Shown here piece after piece: positions 1 to 5,071 of a DNA stretch of 5,425 nt. Location of the stretch: NCBI GenBank assembly GCA_024278395.1, contig JAJRTG010000028.1, forward strand, positions 1 to 5,425. Direction: 5' to 3'. The notes under the pieces are model-generated. The model ran no database searches, was not told the DNA's origin, and was given only the letters and a program-made list of their open reading frames with translations. Source of the DNA: Fidelibacterota bacterium. Its GTDB lineage: Bacteria > Bipolaricaulota > Bipolaricaulia > UBA7950 > UBA9294. Position numbers and translations under genes: made by a program. Position 1 is the first letter of the stretch. Each line of letters starts with the position of its first letter.

Positions 1-947
1 ATCAAATACGAGAACAGAAGAGCGAGGGTCTCCACGTCCTGGCGGTTGTGGTTCAGGATCGGGACGAGCGGCCGCGGATCCCCGGTCCCCAGGTATTCGG
101 TGTAGTGGCGGGGGACCTCCTCGCTCGGCAGATCGTCCGCCCGGGTTACTCCGAAGACCTCGCGCTCGACCGTCCCCAGTCGTAGATCGGGGAAGCGTCC
201 CCTGAACCGCCGGCGGGCGTGGTGCAGGAGGTCGAGGTGGAGCGGTTCGGGCGGCCCGGGAAGGGAGTAATAAGCGAAGCGCCCCTTCACGGTCGTCCAA
301 TCGAACGCCTTCCCGTTGTAGGTAACGATGAAGGAACATCCGGTGAGCTCCTCTCCCACCGCATCGAGCAGGCCGATCTCCTCGTCCAGGCTCCGTGCGA
401 AGTACTGGGTGATCGAGATTCCCCCTTCCGGAAGCGGCCGCCCGATCCCGGCGAGGAAGATCGGGGCCCCGAACAGGCCCAGGGTCTCAAGGTCGAAGAA
501 GCAGATCCTCTCCGGAGCGGAGAGAGCAGGGAGGGAGAGGAACAAAGGATGAGACGCGGAGAGCCAATAGACCATCGTCTCGTAGACACGGCGAGGATCG
601 ATCGGATCGCCCCAGTGCTCGAGGAGCGCCTGCGCCGCCGTGCCCCAGCGGGGATGGGAGAGAAGGGCTCCTATGGAACCGTATCCCTCTCCGACGAGCC
701 TCTCCGCGTTCGCCCGGCCGATCCCGAAGATCAACCGCAGCTCGGAGGATATCGCCGCCAGCGCCTCACTCCTGTCCGGAAGGTTGATCCGCGCCGGGGA
801 TCGGGAATCGAGCATAAAGCACGTCCCGTCCCGCCCGTATCTCACCCTCCCCGGGACATACTCATCAAGGTCCGCGCTCTGAACCGGACGGGCGGAACGC
901 TGTGCGCGATCGACCAACCACCCCACAACCCGATCGATATCCGCCAT
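1..947 (-). CDS. YprB-like RNase H-fold (DEDD) exonuclease, partial at left edge
   Basis: This frame stays open to the window edge, so the C-terminus is missing; 315 residues are visible from ATG 947. The three acidic motifs of a DEDD/DnaQ-type 3'-5' exonuclease fold can be read: FFDLETLGLFG (Asp152, Glu154), VTYNGKAFDW (Asn211, Asp216) and NHNRQDVETL (His300, Asp304). The order and wording match the YprB RNase H-like family (predicted metal-dependent nucleases). Residues about 73-87 (IFGIGRANAERLVGEG) resemble a helix-hairpin-helix DNA-contact motif. Residues 30-50 (YVPGRVRYGRDGTCFML) look like the segment that precedes the nuclease domain in this family, which favours a start upstream of 842 and hence an overlap with rpsR. 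ATG 947 has only a weak GAAGAG next to it. GTG 845, which overlaps the rpsR stop as GTGA, is the main alternative. It is last in the S6-SSB-S18 operon, so a DNA or RNA maintenance role is inferred; the substrate is unknown. Confidence 0.82.
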   Translation of the reverse strand, partial: MADIDRVVGWLVDRAQRSARPVQSADLDEYVPGRVRYGRDGTCFMLDSRSPARINLPDRSEALAAISSELRLIFGIGRANAERLVGEGYGSIGALLSHPRWGTAAQALLEHWGDPIDPRRVYETMVYWLSASHPLFLSLPALSAPERICFFDLETLGLFGAPIFLAGIGRPLPEGGISITQYFARSLDEEIGLLDAVGEELTGCSFIVTYNGKAFDWTTVKGRFAYYSLPGPPEPLHLDLLHHARRRFRGRFPDLRLGTVEREVFGVTRADDLPSEEVPRHYTEYLGTGDPRPLVPILNHNRQDVETLALLFSYL

Positions 948-1192
948 CTCTTCGCGCGCGGGATCGGACAAGGAGGGTATTTCTCGGCGGTGTACGGGAG
1001 AAGGGCGAGTTTACGCGCCCGGTTGATCTCACGCGCCAACCGGCGCTGATGCTTGGCGCAGAGGCGGGTCGCCCGCTTGGGGAGGATCTTCCCCACGCGG
1101 TTCATGTACTGCTTCAATTCCTCGGGATGCTTGTAATCGAGCTCTATCTTGCGCTCACACACTCGACATACACGTCTTCTCTTGTAAAACAT
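842..1192 (-). CDS. rpsR: 30S ribosomal protein S18, with C-terminal run-on
   Basis: S18 of the small subunit platform, the partner of S6. The first 72 residues are a clear S18: FYKRRRVCRVCERKIELDYK at the start, then ILPKRATRLCAKHQRRLARE and the typical end ARKLALLPYTAEKY. Cys9, Cys12, Cys45 and His48 form a CxxC...CxxH set, the zinc-binding (C+) version of S18. Family members are usually 70-80 residues, but this frame runs to 116. The extra 44 residues (from PPCPIPRAKRW) look like no S18 tail I know and are read out of frame from the start of the exonuclease gene. The run-on may be real, or an indel may have removed the normal stop. The ATG follows the ssb stop by two bases, with GAGGAGG upstream inside ssb, so translation is probably coupled. 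Confidence 0.9.
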   Translation of the reverse strand: MFYKRRRVCRVCERKIELDYKHPEELKQYMNRVGKILPKRATRLCAKHQRRLAREINRARKLALLPYTAEKYPPCPIPRAKRWRISIGLWGGWSIAHSVPPVRFRARTLMSMSRGG

Positions 1193-1194
1193 GC

Positions 1195-1632
1195 CTAGAA
1201 CGGAACCTCCTCATCTGTTCCCTTGATCTCATCTTCGGTTGCACCCGGGGCCGCGGGACTCGCTCCTTCAGATACGGTCCCCGGCTCGGCGCTGCGTGTC
1301 GGACCGCCGAGGAACTGGACATTCTGCGCTACGACTTCAACGACCTTCTTCCGTTCGCCGTCGGCGTTCTCGAAGCTGTCGATCCGCAACCGTCCCTCGA
1401 CAGCCACCGACCTGCCCTTGGAGAGGTAGTTGGCGCAGTTCTCCGCCTGCGTTCCCCATGCTACGATCGGGACAAACGTCGTCTCCTCCTGAAGCTACCC
1501 GGAGGCGTCCTTGTACTGGCGGTTGATCGCGATCGAAAAGCGGACCCGAGCCGTCCCGCTCGGGGTATAGCGCAGCTCCGGATCTGCCGTCAAGTTGCCG
1601 ATAAGGATCACCTTGTTCAGGCTGGCGCTCAT
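1195..1632 (-). pseudogene. ssb: Single-stranded DNA-binding protein SSB, interrupted by in-frame TAG
   Basis: SSB coats single-stranded DNA during replication, repair and recombination and recruits partners through an acidic C-terminal tip. From ATG 1632 the frame reads MSASLNKVILIGNLTADPEL, a textbook SSB start. It continues through RFSIAINRQYKDASG to a TAG at 1497-1495 (codon 46). Beyond the stop the same frame goes on as a good SSB: LQEETTFVPIVAWGTQAENC, YLSKGRSVAVEGRLRI, a Gly/Ala/Pro/Glu-rich linker, and the tip DEEVPF just before the terminal TAG at 1197-1195. Without the stop the product would be 145 residues, normal for the family. Everything but that one codon is intact. A sequencing error, a recent nonsense change (TGG, GAG or CAG to TAG) or readthrough are therefore all possible; old decay is not. 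GAGGTAGGG lies just before the ATG, and rpsF ends two bases upstream. A restart at GTG 1407 would lack half the OB fold. Confidence 0.88.
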
Positions 1633-1634
1633 CC

Positions 1635-1925
1635 CTACCTCTTCGTCCGAGCGACGATCTGGTAGCGGAGGAGATCCTCGTCGATGTTCAGGCGCTCCTC
1701 CACCGCGGCCACCGATTCCGGGGGCAGACGGAACGTAGTCAGCCCGTAATACCCCTCGGAATAGTGCTTGATCTCATACGCCAACACCCTTTTTCCCCAG
1801 TCGTCCGTATCCTCAATCTCACCGTTGTGGTCGGTGATCAGACTGTGGATACGCGCAATCTTCTCCGCCCTCTCTTCATCAGAGAGATCCGGCTTGATAA
1901 CGTAAACAATCTCGTATTCTCTCAC
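1635..1925 (-). CDS. rpsF: 30S ribosomal protein S6
   Basis: S6 binds 16S rRNA together with S18 in the platform of the small subunit. The 96-residue product has the normal length and begins MREYEIVYVIKPDLSDEERA. Family landmarks are DDWGKRVLAYEIKHYSEGYY in the middle and the segment ERLNIDEDLLRYQIVARTKR at the end. The start codon is GTG, preceded by GTGAGGTGCGAGT whose GAGGTG serves as ribosome binding site. The stop is TAG, with a TGA two codons further on in the same frame. It is the first gene of the operon rpsF-ssb-rpsR, an order common in bacteria. S6:S18 complexes are known to autoregulate such operons in some bacteria; the short leader here shows no obvious motif for that. Confidence 0.97.
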   Translation of the reverse strand: MREYEIVYVIKPDLSDEERAEKIARIHSLITDHNGEIEDTDDWGKRVLAYEIKHYSEGYYGLTTFRLPPESVAAVEERLNIDEDLLRYQIVARTKR

Positions 1926-1957
1926 ACTCGCACCTCACTATCGATATCCAGAAGCTA

Positions 1958-1986
1958 ACTTTACTCGGGAAGCCGTGGGAAGTCAA
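1958..1986 (-). promoter_or_regulatory. Promoter of rpsF-ssb-rpsR operon
   Basis: On the minus strand, TTGACT (1986-1981) and TAAAGT (1963-1958) are separated by 17 nt. This is a fair sigma70-type promoter with five of six and four of six matches. Initiation near 1951 would leave a leader of about 25 nt before the rpsF GTG. No closer or better candidate was seen between rpsF and the divergent HU gene. Confidence 0.6.
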
Positions 1987-2060
1987 ATCGAAGAAAACAC
2001 TGATCGGATGGGGATAATCTCGCTTAACAGACAAATCCCACCATGCCCGGTCGCGCTGGA

Positions 2061-2090
2061 ATGCCCTTCTCCTCTTGACAGAAGGGGCAT
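2061..2090. repeat. Inverted repeat enclosing the HU -35 box
   Basis: ATGCCCTTCT (2061-2070) and AGAAGGGGCAT (2080-2090) are inverted copies apart from one extra G in the right arm. The loop holds most of the HU -35 hexamer (2075-2080), whose last A begins the right arm. This is where a repressor or nucleoid-protein operator would sit. No T-run follows, so it is not a terminator. That it binds a regulator is inference. Confidence 0.45.
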
Positions 2091-2103
2091 CGATAACTAT
2101 AAT
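2075..2103 (+). promoter_or_regulatory. Consensus sigma70 promoter of the HU gene
   Basis: TTGACA (2075-2080), a 17-nt spacer and TATAAT (2098-2103) match the housekeeping consensus exactly. Transcription should begin near 2110, giving a leader of about 28 nt before the GTG at 2138. The strength fits an abundant nucleoid protein. Confidence 0.88.
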
Positions 2104-2137
2104 GGAGGAAATCTTCTAGAAGAAAGGGGGTGACAGG

Positions 2138-2461
2138 GTGAACAAAGGAGAGTTCGTAGACAAGCTGGCGGCCAAGACCGGTTTCACTAAGAAGGACGCT
2201 CGCAAGGCGTTGGATACGATGATTGAGCTGATTACCGACGCGCTGGCATCTAACGAGGAGGTCCTTCTGACCGGTTTCGGAAAGTTTGAAGCCAGGGCTC
2301 GGAAAGAATCCAAGCGGATCAACCCTCAGACCCAGAAGCGAATTACTGTCCCGAAGAAAGTTGTGCCGGCCTTTAAGCCAGGGAAGAACCTGAAGGATAT
2401 TGTCGCCAAGAAGCTGAAGGCCGTCAAGGTCGGGTCTGAGCTTAAAGTGAAGAAAGCGTAG
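2138..2461 (+). CDS. HU-family DNA-binding protein with Lys-rich tail
   Basis: A histone-like protein that bends and compacts DNA as a dimer. MNKGEFVDKLAAKTGFTKKD forms the helical N-terminal half. TGFGKFEARARKESKRINPQ leads into the DNA-embracing arm with the intercalating Pro63, and VPAFKPGKNLKDIVA is the usual C-terminal core. The arm tip reads KRINPQTQKR rather than the common GRNPQTG. The product is 107 residues against about 90 for the family; the surplus is a basic tail of about 16 residues (KLKAVKVGSELKVKKA). The start is GTG, chosen because AAAGGGGGTGA (2123-2133), nearly a full anti-16S match, lies four bases upstream and the N-terminus aligns with HU. It is a single-gene unit, divergent from the S6 operon and closed by its own terminator. 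Whether it is HU or an IHF-like relative cannot be decided here. Confidence 0.95.
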   Translation: MNKGEFVDKLAAKTGFTKKDARKALDTMIELITDALASNEEVLLTGFGKFEARARKESKRINPQTQKRITVPKKVVPAFKPGKNLKDIVAKKLKAVKVGSELKVKKA

Positions 2462-2463
2462 GG

Positions 2464-2496
2464 CGGCTCAGGTCTATATGCCTGCTTGCCGTTTTT
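2464..2496 (+). terminator. Rho-independent terminator after the HU gene
   Basis: A stem of CGGC + CAGG (2464-2467, 2469-2472) pairs with CCTG + GCCG (2481-2484, 2488-2491) around a small internal bulge and an 8-nt loop. TTTTT (2492-2496) follows directly. It begins three bases after the HU stop codon. Confidence 0.6.
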
Positions 2497-2545
2497 AAAA
2501 GCGGGCATTAGGCTAAGGAAGGTATTTAACCTTCTAAAAACGGCA
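2487..2545. repeat. 11-bp perfect inverted repeat with nested hairpin
   Basis: TGCCGTTTTTA (2487-2497) is repeated in inverse orientation as TAAAAACGGCA (2535-2545), and pairing goes on inward for three of the next four positions. Inside lies a perfect 6-bp hairpin, GAAGGT/ACCTTC (2518-2523, 2529-2534). The left arm shares its T-run with the HU terminator. It could be a cruciform, a secondary terminator structure or the relic of a small repeat element; function is unknown. Confidence 0.5.
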
Positions 2546-2546
2546 G

Positions 2547-2576
2547 TTCACAACGCGTAAGCAAGGGTGGTGTACT
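2547..2576 (+). promoter_or_regulatory. Probable extended -10 promoter of the ADP-forming ligase gene
   Basis: TTCACA (2547-2552) has five of six matches to the -35 consensus. After 18 nt comes TGTACT (2571-2576) as -10, preceded by TGG, which gives the TGn of an extended -10. Transcription from about 2583 would leave a leader near 100 nt. It lies after the HU terminator, so the ligase is probably transcribed independently. Confidence 0.45.
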
Positions 2577-2581
2577 TGCTT
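2559..2581. promoter_or_regulatory. Candidate operator dyad over the ligase promoter
   Basis: AAGCAAG (2559-2565) and CTTGCTT (2575-2581) are a perfect 7-bp dyad with a 9-nt centre. It spans the spacer and the whole -10 element of the proposed promoter, a classic place for a repressor. The half-sites do not match an operator I can name, and a transcribed hairpin is an alternative. Confidence 0.4.
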
Positions 2582-2682
2582 TCCATTGTGGCTGTCGTTT
2601 TGTTTTGCGCCTCCCCTCGCGAACCGTTCGCCGGCGCTGTAACATCTCACTCGGAAATTCTTCGCAAGGAAGGAAAGGGAAA

Positions 2683-4770
2683 ATGCCGCGACACCTTTCG
2701 TCTCTTCTCTCCCCGCACGCCGTGGCCGTGATCGGGGCAAGTCCCCGGCCAGGGTCGGTCGGCGGGGAGATCCTCCGCAACATATTGCGCTTCGGCTATC
2801 GGGGTGCGGTCTATCCGGTAAACCCCAACCACCATGAAATAGACGGAATTCACTGCTACGCCTCGGTGCAGGACATCCCCGACCCGATCGATCTTGCGAT
2901 TGTGGCGGTAAAGCGGGAACAGGCGATCGAAGTCGTCCGAGACTGCGGCGAGGTTGGAATCGCCAACATCGTCCTCATAACCGCTGGATTCAAGGAGAGC
3001 GGCCCGGAGGGAGCGCGCCTCGAAACCGAACTGCGCGATACCGTGGCGCGCTACGGGATCAACCTAATCGGTCCCAATTGCATGGGGATCATCAACAGCT
3101 CCCCGAGCGTATCGCTTAACGCTTCGTTCTCCCGCTTCTTCCCGAAACCCGGCGACATCGCGTTCATCTCCCAGAGCGGATCCCTCGGGGAGACCTTTCT
3201 GGAATTCTTCGAACGTATGGGGTTGGGGGTGTCATTGTTCGTCAACCTGGGAAACCGTGCCGGGTTGACCGAGAACGACCTCCTCGACGGGTTGGACGAC
3301 GATCCGAATATCCGTACGCTATTCCTCTATCTGGAGAGCTTCGCCGATCCCCATACCCTGCGGAGCCTGGCGGAACGCATCGGACAAGGCAAACGGATCC
3401 TGGTCCTTAAAGCAGGTCGCACCCGGGCGGGAGCGGCGGCGGCGGCCTCCCATACCGGCGCCCTCGCCACCCCGGACGCGGTTGTCGATGCGTTTCTGAA
3501 ACAGAGCGGGATCATCCGCGTCCTTTCAATCGAGGAGGCGTTCGTCGCACTGCGGGCGTTGGAGCACCCGACCATCCCGAAGGGGAACAAGATCGCGATC
3601 CTCACCAACGCCGGCGGAGCGGGGATCTTAGCCGCCGATGCGTGCGAGCGATGGGGACTGAAGGTGCCGCGCTTCTCCGCCGAGACGCGCGAGACCCTCT
3701 CCTCGTTCCTCCCGGAGGAAGCGAGCACGGGAAACCCGGTCGACATGATCGCCACCGCCGGGGCAAGGGACTACGAGCGGGCGTTGCGTGTCTCCATGGG
3801 GGAAGCCGATGCAGCGCTCGTCATCTTCCGTCCCCCGGTCGTGCTCGCTGAGCCTGCCGAAGCTGTGGCCGAACACATCCTAAAGGCGGCCTCGTCAAAA
3901 GAGAAAAAGCCGATCGTTGCATGCACCCTGAGCGAGACCGACATCGTACAACCATTCCAGGAGCGTCTCACACAGGCCGGGATCCCTGTCTACACCATGC
4001 CCGAGGCGGCGGTGAGGGCTCTGTACTTCCTCTATCGGGTCGGGAAGGGGCAGGCTGTTTCCGAACCGGAGGCTGATTCCTTCCAGCCGGACCGGGGGCG
4101 GGCGCTCCACGCGGTTGAAGAGGCGAAGGCCGCGGGAAGTCCCAGCCTCTCTTTCTCCCAAGGGGCTGAAGTCCTCTCCGGATACGGAATACCGGTTTCT
4201 CCGTACACCTATGTGGATGAAGGAAAAATCGATGAATTCATCCAAAAGTTCGGGTTCCCCCTGGCAGCGAAGATCGACTCACCCGGCCTCTTCCACCGGT
4301 TCGAACGGGGCGCCGTGATCACCGATATTCCTGATCGATCCTCCCTGGAGAACGCGATCGGGGCCCTCGAAGGGATCATGGAAGAGGAAGGGCTAAAGGG
4401 GAGGATACTCCTCCAGCCGATGCTATCCGGCAGGGAGCTTATCTTCGGGATGGAGCGCGATTCGTTGTTCGGGCCGGTTCTCATGTTCGGGATCGGGGGG
4501 ACGCTCGTCGAGGCCTTGCAGGATGTGGCATTCGGAGTCGCACCGGTTCACCTGGACCAGGCGGAAGAGATGATCCGTTCGATCCGGGCGTTCCCCCTCC
4601 TCGAGTCGTTCCGCGGTCAGCCGGCGGTGGACATCCGACCGCTCTCCCTGTTCATCCACCGATTGGGAAGGCTCTCCCTCGAGATCCCCGAGATCAAAGA
4701 GATCGATCTGAACCCGTTCATCGTCGGTGAGACCGCCGCAGCGGTGGACATCCTCATAAGGATCGAGTGA
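2683..4770 (+). CDS. Acetate--CoA ligase (ADP-forming), fused alpha-beta chain
   Basis: A cytosolic acyl-CoA synthetase of the NDP-forming superfamily. It converts acyl-CoA + ADP + phosphate reversibly to acid + CoA + ATP through phosphohistidine intermediates. The 695 residues hold both halves in one chain. Residues 10-130 are the CoA-binding Rossmann domain (VAVIGASPRPGSVGGEI; LIGPNCMGI at 128-136). Residues 155-455 are the ligase domains, with FISQSGSLGE and the phosphorylation loop AASHTGAL (His257). Residues 485-695 are the ATP-grasp beta half, with GRELIFGMERDSLFGPVLMF and EIDLNPF. The second His site, usually HKxDxGGV, reads HRFERGAV (His538), so His is kept but its surroundings differ. 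The ATG at 2683 follows AAGGAAGGAAAGGGA. A longer frame from TTG 2605 would add 26 residues unlike the family. The exact acid used (acetate, branched-chain or aryl) cannot be told from sequence. Confidence 0.92.
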   Translation: MPRHLSSLLSPHAVAVIGASPRPGSVGGEILRNILRFGYRGAVYPVNPNHHEIDGIHCYASVQDIPDPIDLAIVAVKREQAIEVVRDCGEVGIANIVLITAGFKESGPEGARLETELRDTVARYGINLIGPNCMGIINSSPSVSLNASFSRFFPKPGDIAFISQSGSLGETFLEFFERMGLGVSLFVNLGNRAGLTENDLLDGLDDDPNIRTLFLYLESFADPHTLRSLAERIGQGKRILVLKAGRTRAGAAAAASHTGALATPDAVVDAFLKQSGIIRVLSIEEAFVALRALEHPTIPKGNKIAILTNAGGAGILAADACERWGLKVPRFSAETRETLSSFLPEEASTGNPVDMIATAGARDYERALRVSMGEADAALVIFRPPVVLAEPAEAVAEHILKAASSKEKKPIVACTLSETDIVQPFQERLTQAGIPVYTMPEAAVRALYFLYRVGKGQAVSEPEADSFQPDRGRALHAVEEAKAAGSPSLSFSQGAEVLSGYGIPVSPYTYVDEGKIDEFIQKFGFPLAAKIDSPGLFHRFERGAVITDIPDRSSLENAIGALEGIMEEEGLKGRILLQPMLSGRELIFGMERDSLFGPVLMFGIGGTLVEALQDVAFGVAPVHLDQAEEMIRSIRAFPLLESFRGQPAVDIRPLSLFIHRLGRLSLEIPEIKEIDLNPFIVGETAAAVDILIRIE

Positions 4771-4772
4771 CG

Positions 4773-4805
4773 AAAAGGAGGGAAGAGGGGAGCCCGGTTT
4801 CCCTC
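4773..4805 (-). terminator. Terminator-like stem between ligase and ncRNA candidate
   Basis: On the minus strand GAGGGAA (4805-4799) pairs perfectly with TTCCCTC (4784-4778) across a 14-nt loop. C and TTTT (4776-4773) follow. The T-run is short. It sits just after the ligase stop codon, so it could end the leftward transcript and perhaps slow the ligase transcript as well. Confidence 0.5.
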
Positions 4806-4869
4806 GCCCATACCGAATCGAACGGCAGCCCATCGAGTGGGAAAGCTGCACTGCCAAGGAGGTCAAACA

Positions 4870-4962
4870 GTGCGCCTGAACCACACCCGCTTGGGTTGTA
4901 AGCCCAAGTTAGGCCGACACCTCGTCGCGGACTCGCCGGATTTTACACATCTCGCGGCGTAA
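4870..4962 (+). CDS. Possible 30-residue small protein or leader peptide
   Basis: A perfect AAGGAGGT (4856-4863) stands six bases before GTG 4870. The frame runs 30 codons to TAA 4960-4962. The peptide starts MRLNHTRLGCKPKLGRHLVA and ends DFTHLAA, with a basic first half and no membrane segment. LGRHLVA recalls the start of S-adenosylmethionine decarboxylase, but the rest of that protein is absent here. It lies 100 bases after the ligase stop and opposite the ncRNA candidate. The same bases form the GCACTG hairpin and CTTGGG stem, so the signal may be structural rather than coding. No promoter of its own was seen. Confidence 0.25.
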   Translation: MRLNHTRLGCKPKLGRHLVADSPDFTHLAA

Positions 4963-5028
4963 GCTCCCCTTGTTGTTTGGTGGTGACTGGCTTAGCCCCG
5001 GTTGAAGGGCCGGAAAATCTTATAAAAC

Positions 5029-5045
5029 GGGCGCTTACAGCGCCC
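5029..5045 (-). terminator. GC-rich hairpin followed by T-rich stretch (possible attenuator)
   Basis: GGGCGCT and AGCGCCC form a perfect 7-bp stem with a GTA loop. On the minus strand GTTTTATAAGATTTT follows. It lies only about 20 nt after the predicted start of the leftward transcript. It might terminate most transcripts early, or be a plain helix of the RNA. Confidence 0.35.
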
Positions 5046-5071
5046 ATCATCACCCCAACTAACCGATGCGC

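Larger units (their letters stand above)
4773..5066 (-). ncRNA. Candidate structured non-coding RNA, family unknown
   Basis: A consensus promoter (5099-5072) faces leftward into about 290 nt that contain no long gene and end at the terminator-like stem 4805-4773. Read on the minus strand, local helices are dense. TTGGGGTGA (5058-5050) pairs with TCACCACCAA (4986-4977) with one bulged A, closing a domain. Inside it is the perfect hairpin 5045-5029. Then come CTTGGG/CCCAAG with a 7-nt loop (4908-4890), GCACTG/CAGTGC (4873-4848) and GCAG..CCCA/TGGGCTGC (4849-4825). The loop of the GCACTG stem holds ACCTCCTT (4863-4856), identical to the anti-Shine-Dalgarno core of 16S rRNA. I looked for marks of RNase P RNA, tmRNA, SRP RNA and common riboswitches and found none convincing. 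A 36-codon frame starts in its 5' part (ATG near 5051) but lacks a well-spaced binding site. Start and end are estimates. Confidence 0.45.

Noticed and set aside
219..1049. Long plus-strand frame of 276 codons
   Set aside because: It is the antisense shadow of the exonuclease and S18 genes, has no recognisable domain and is rich in Arg/Pro/Gly as expected of a GC-rich shadow.
1195..1407. Short stand-alone SSB C-terminal gene starting at GTG 1407
   Set aside because: It is only the downstream piece of the interrupted ssb, lacks the first half of the OB fold and has no good binding site.
2605..2682. Longer ligase start at TTG 2605
   Set aside because: The extra 26 residues do not resemble the family, and ATG 2683 has a strong ribosome binding site.
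4811..4827. T-arm-like hairpin (TGCCG-TTCGATT-CGGTA) on the minus strand
   Set aside because: The seven bases after it have no partner upstream and no CCA follows, so it is not the end of a tRNA or tmRNA.
4423..4884. Minus-strand frame of 153 codons opposite the ligase end
   Set aside because: Mostly antisense to the ligase beta half, no domain recognised, and it crosses the terminator-like stem.
4869..4908. tRNA-Val-like anticodon arm on the minus strand (stem TTGGG/CCCAA, loop CTTACAA)
   Set aside because: No D arm, the T stem pairs at only three of five positions, and no acceptor stem closes it.
4910..4932. Start of an S-adenosylmethionine decarboxylase gene (LGRHLVA)
   Set aside because: The match stops after seven residues, and no later part of that enzyme is found in any frame downstream.
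4926..4962. tmRNA on the plus strand (GTC-GCG then a tag-like frame ADSPDFTHLAA-TAA)
   Set aside because: No proper 5' UUCGAC element, no matching acceptor strands and no T arm at a fitting distance downstream; the tag resemblance alone is not enough.
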